A model generated the notes under the pieces. The model saw nothing but the letters and a program-made list of their open reading frames with translations. It searched no databases and was not told the origin of the DNA. From Mesorhizobium sp. M1B.F.Ca.ET.045.04.1.1 (GTDB taxonomy: Bacteria; Pseudomonadota; Alphaproteobacteria; Rhizobiales; Rhizobiaceae): DNA of 64,000 bases. Positions 62,897 to 64,000 of this stretch are shown piece by piece (position 1 is the first letter of the stretch; each line of letters begins with the position of its first letter). Location: positions 3,139,001-3,203,000 of the forward strand of contig NZ_CP034448.1 of assembly GCF_003952465.1 (NCBI RefSeq). The letters run 5' to 3'. The translations under genes were made by a program, and so were the position numbers.

Positions 62897-64000
62897 ATGA
62901 ACAAGCCGTCGCATCTGCGGGAGATCGAAAAAAAGGTGCTTTGGCTGTCCACCTGGATGATCCATAACGCCAACCATCTGCGGTCGAGTGAGGACGGCCT
63001 GAAAATCGGCGGTCATCAGGCCTCGTCAGCCTCCCTGGCCACGATCATGACTGCACTGTACTTCGCGGTCCTCAGGCCCGCCGACCGCGTGGCGGTCAAG
63101 CCTCATGCCAGCCCGATCTTCCACGCCATCCAGTATATTCTTGGCAACCAAACACGCGAGCAGATCGAAGCTTTTCGGGCTTACGGCGGCGCGCAGTCCT
63201 ACCCCTCCCGCACCAAAGATGTCGACGACGTGGACTTCTCCACCGGGTCCGTCGGACTTGGCGTTGCGCACACGCTCTTTTCCTCACTTGTACAGGACTA
63301 CCTGCGAGCCAAGGAACTGGCAAAGGACCAGCCGGAGGGCCGCATGGTGGCGCTGATTGGCGACGCTGAGCTCGATGAAGGAAACATCTTCGAGGCGCTT
63401 CTGGAGGGCTGGAAGCACGGGCTGCGCAACACATGGTGGGTGGTCGACTACAATCGCCAGAGCCTCGATGCTGTGGTTCGCGAGGGACTGTGGGAGCGCT
63501 TCGAGACAATGTTTCGCAACTTCGGATGGGAAGTCGCCATCCTTCCTCAAATACGGCTCGCTGCTGCAGGAAGCCTTCACCGAGCCCGCCGGCGAGCGAC
63601 TGCGCGACTGGATCGATCGATGTCCCAACCAACTCTATTCGGCACTGACATTCCAAGGAGGCGCTACCTGGCGCAAGCGCCTGCTTGACGACCTAGGCGA
63701 TCAGGGACCTTTCTCGCGGCTCATCAACAACAGATCCGATGACGAATTGGCACAGCTGATGACCAACCTCGGCGGCCACGACCTGCCGAGCCTTCTCGAG
63801 GCCTTCGAGGCGGCTCGCCAGCATGACAGGCCGGTCTGCTTCATCGCCTATACAATCAAGGGCTTTGGGCTGCCGCTTGCGGGCCACAAGGACAACCATG
63901 CCGGCCTGATGACGCCAGCGCAGGTCGAAATCCTGCGTGAGAGAATGGCGGTGCGTGCGGGCCACGAGTGGGAGCCATTCGAAGGGCTGGGGCTGAGGGG
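62897..64000 (+). pseudogene. Pyruvate dehydrogenase E1/transketolase-like gene, N-terminal half, frameshifted and cut by window end
   Basis: Start ATG at 62897 with GGAGG 5 bases before. The thiamine-dependent E1 fold is clear: LKIGGHQASSASLATIMTAL, DFSTGSVGLGVAHTLFSSLV and RMVALIGDAELDEGNIFEAL with the GDxxxxEGxxxE cofactor box. At 63542-63545 the frame is lost (ATC CTTC CTC AAA), and the protein continues one frame over as LKYGSLLQEAFTEPAGERLR and on to PVCFIAYTIKGFGLPLAGHK. Removing four (or one) bases restores it. The other end lies beyond 64000. Confidence 0.85.

Noticed and set aside
1..64000. CRISPR array, nod box, rRNA, intact tRNA, intact insertion sequence
   Set aside because: Looked for regular spaced repeats, nod-box-like promoters, T-arm patterns and transposase motifs; only the tRNA 3' half at 40455 was found.

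Overview
The window looks like part of a large repABC-type replicon (megaplasmid, or chromid) of a Rhizobiales bacterium, most likely Mesorhizobium or a close relative. This is inferred from recognisable families: a complete minus-strand repABC operon, a RHE_PE00001-type protein, a MucR/Ros zinc-finger C-terminus, a DUF982 protein, a HWE-type histidine kinase fused to CheB-CheR, and several catabolic operons with ABC or TRAP transporters. No rRNA, intact tRNA, CRISPR array or intact insertion sequence was seen.

Left part (1-23.4 kb) is metabolic. After the end of a MucR-like gene come three blocks. (a) An opine-dehydrogenase-like gene is divergent from a tightly coupled set: LysR regulator, flavin monooxygenase, two CMD/AhpD-type proteins and a complete polar-amino-acid-type ABC importer. 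(b) A minus-strand operon for unsaturated oligogalacturonide/uronate use holds a GH105 hydrolase, KduI, a tiny ORF, a 792-residue unknown protein and a sugar ABC importer, with a divergent LacI regulator. (c) A flavin reductase/luciferase-type monooxygenase pair is divergent from a GntR-UTRA regulator and a Gfo/Idh/MocA oxidoreductase. At 34.3-39.2 kb a second sugar-acid operon holds a GntR-FCD regulator, a TRAP transporter (DctPQM) and an idonate-type dehydrogenase.

Middle part (23.4-46 kb) is accessory: small conserved proteins, an ECF sigma/anti-sigma pair, a large serine recombinase translationally coupled to a RepB-domain protein, a RES/Xre-type toxin-antitoxin pair, and a RHE_PE00001 - Phd/VapC - tyrosine recombinase module next to repABC. 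Many genes here are broken: hicB, a DUF3008 gene, an epoxide hydrolase, a GNAT gene, a UvrD-like helicase and a tRNA-like 3' half.

The replication region (46.4-51.7 kb) has repC, repB and repA on the minus strand, a counter-transcribed RNA with a good promoter and terminator between repB and repC, an AT-rich candidate origin inside repC, and upstream of repA four copies of a 16-bp palindrome, GTTGTACGTGTGCAAC or close variants, the most likely partition sites. From 52 to 57 kb lies a gene graveyard: an integrase remnant, a rearranged Lrp/pyruvate-dehydrogenase-E1 duplicate, an OmpR-type fragment and a YihY remnant. The right end (57-64 kb) has an intact signalling set (CheB-like protein, CheB-CheR-PAS-HWE kinase, single-domain response regulator), an intact Lrp regulator and a divergent, frameshifted E1 gene that runs off the window.

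Several broken genes differ from a normal reading frame by one base (or four). Either this is a decaying region or the sequence carries some indel errors; the two cannot be told apart from the sequence alone.
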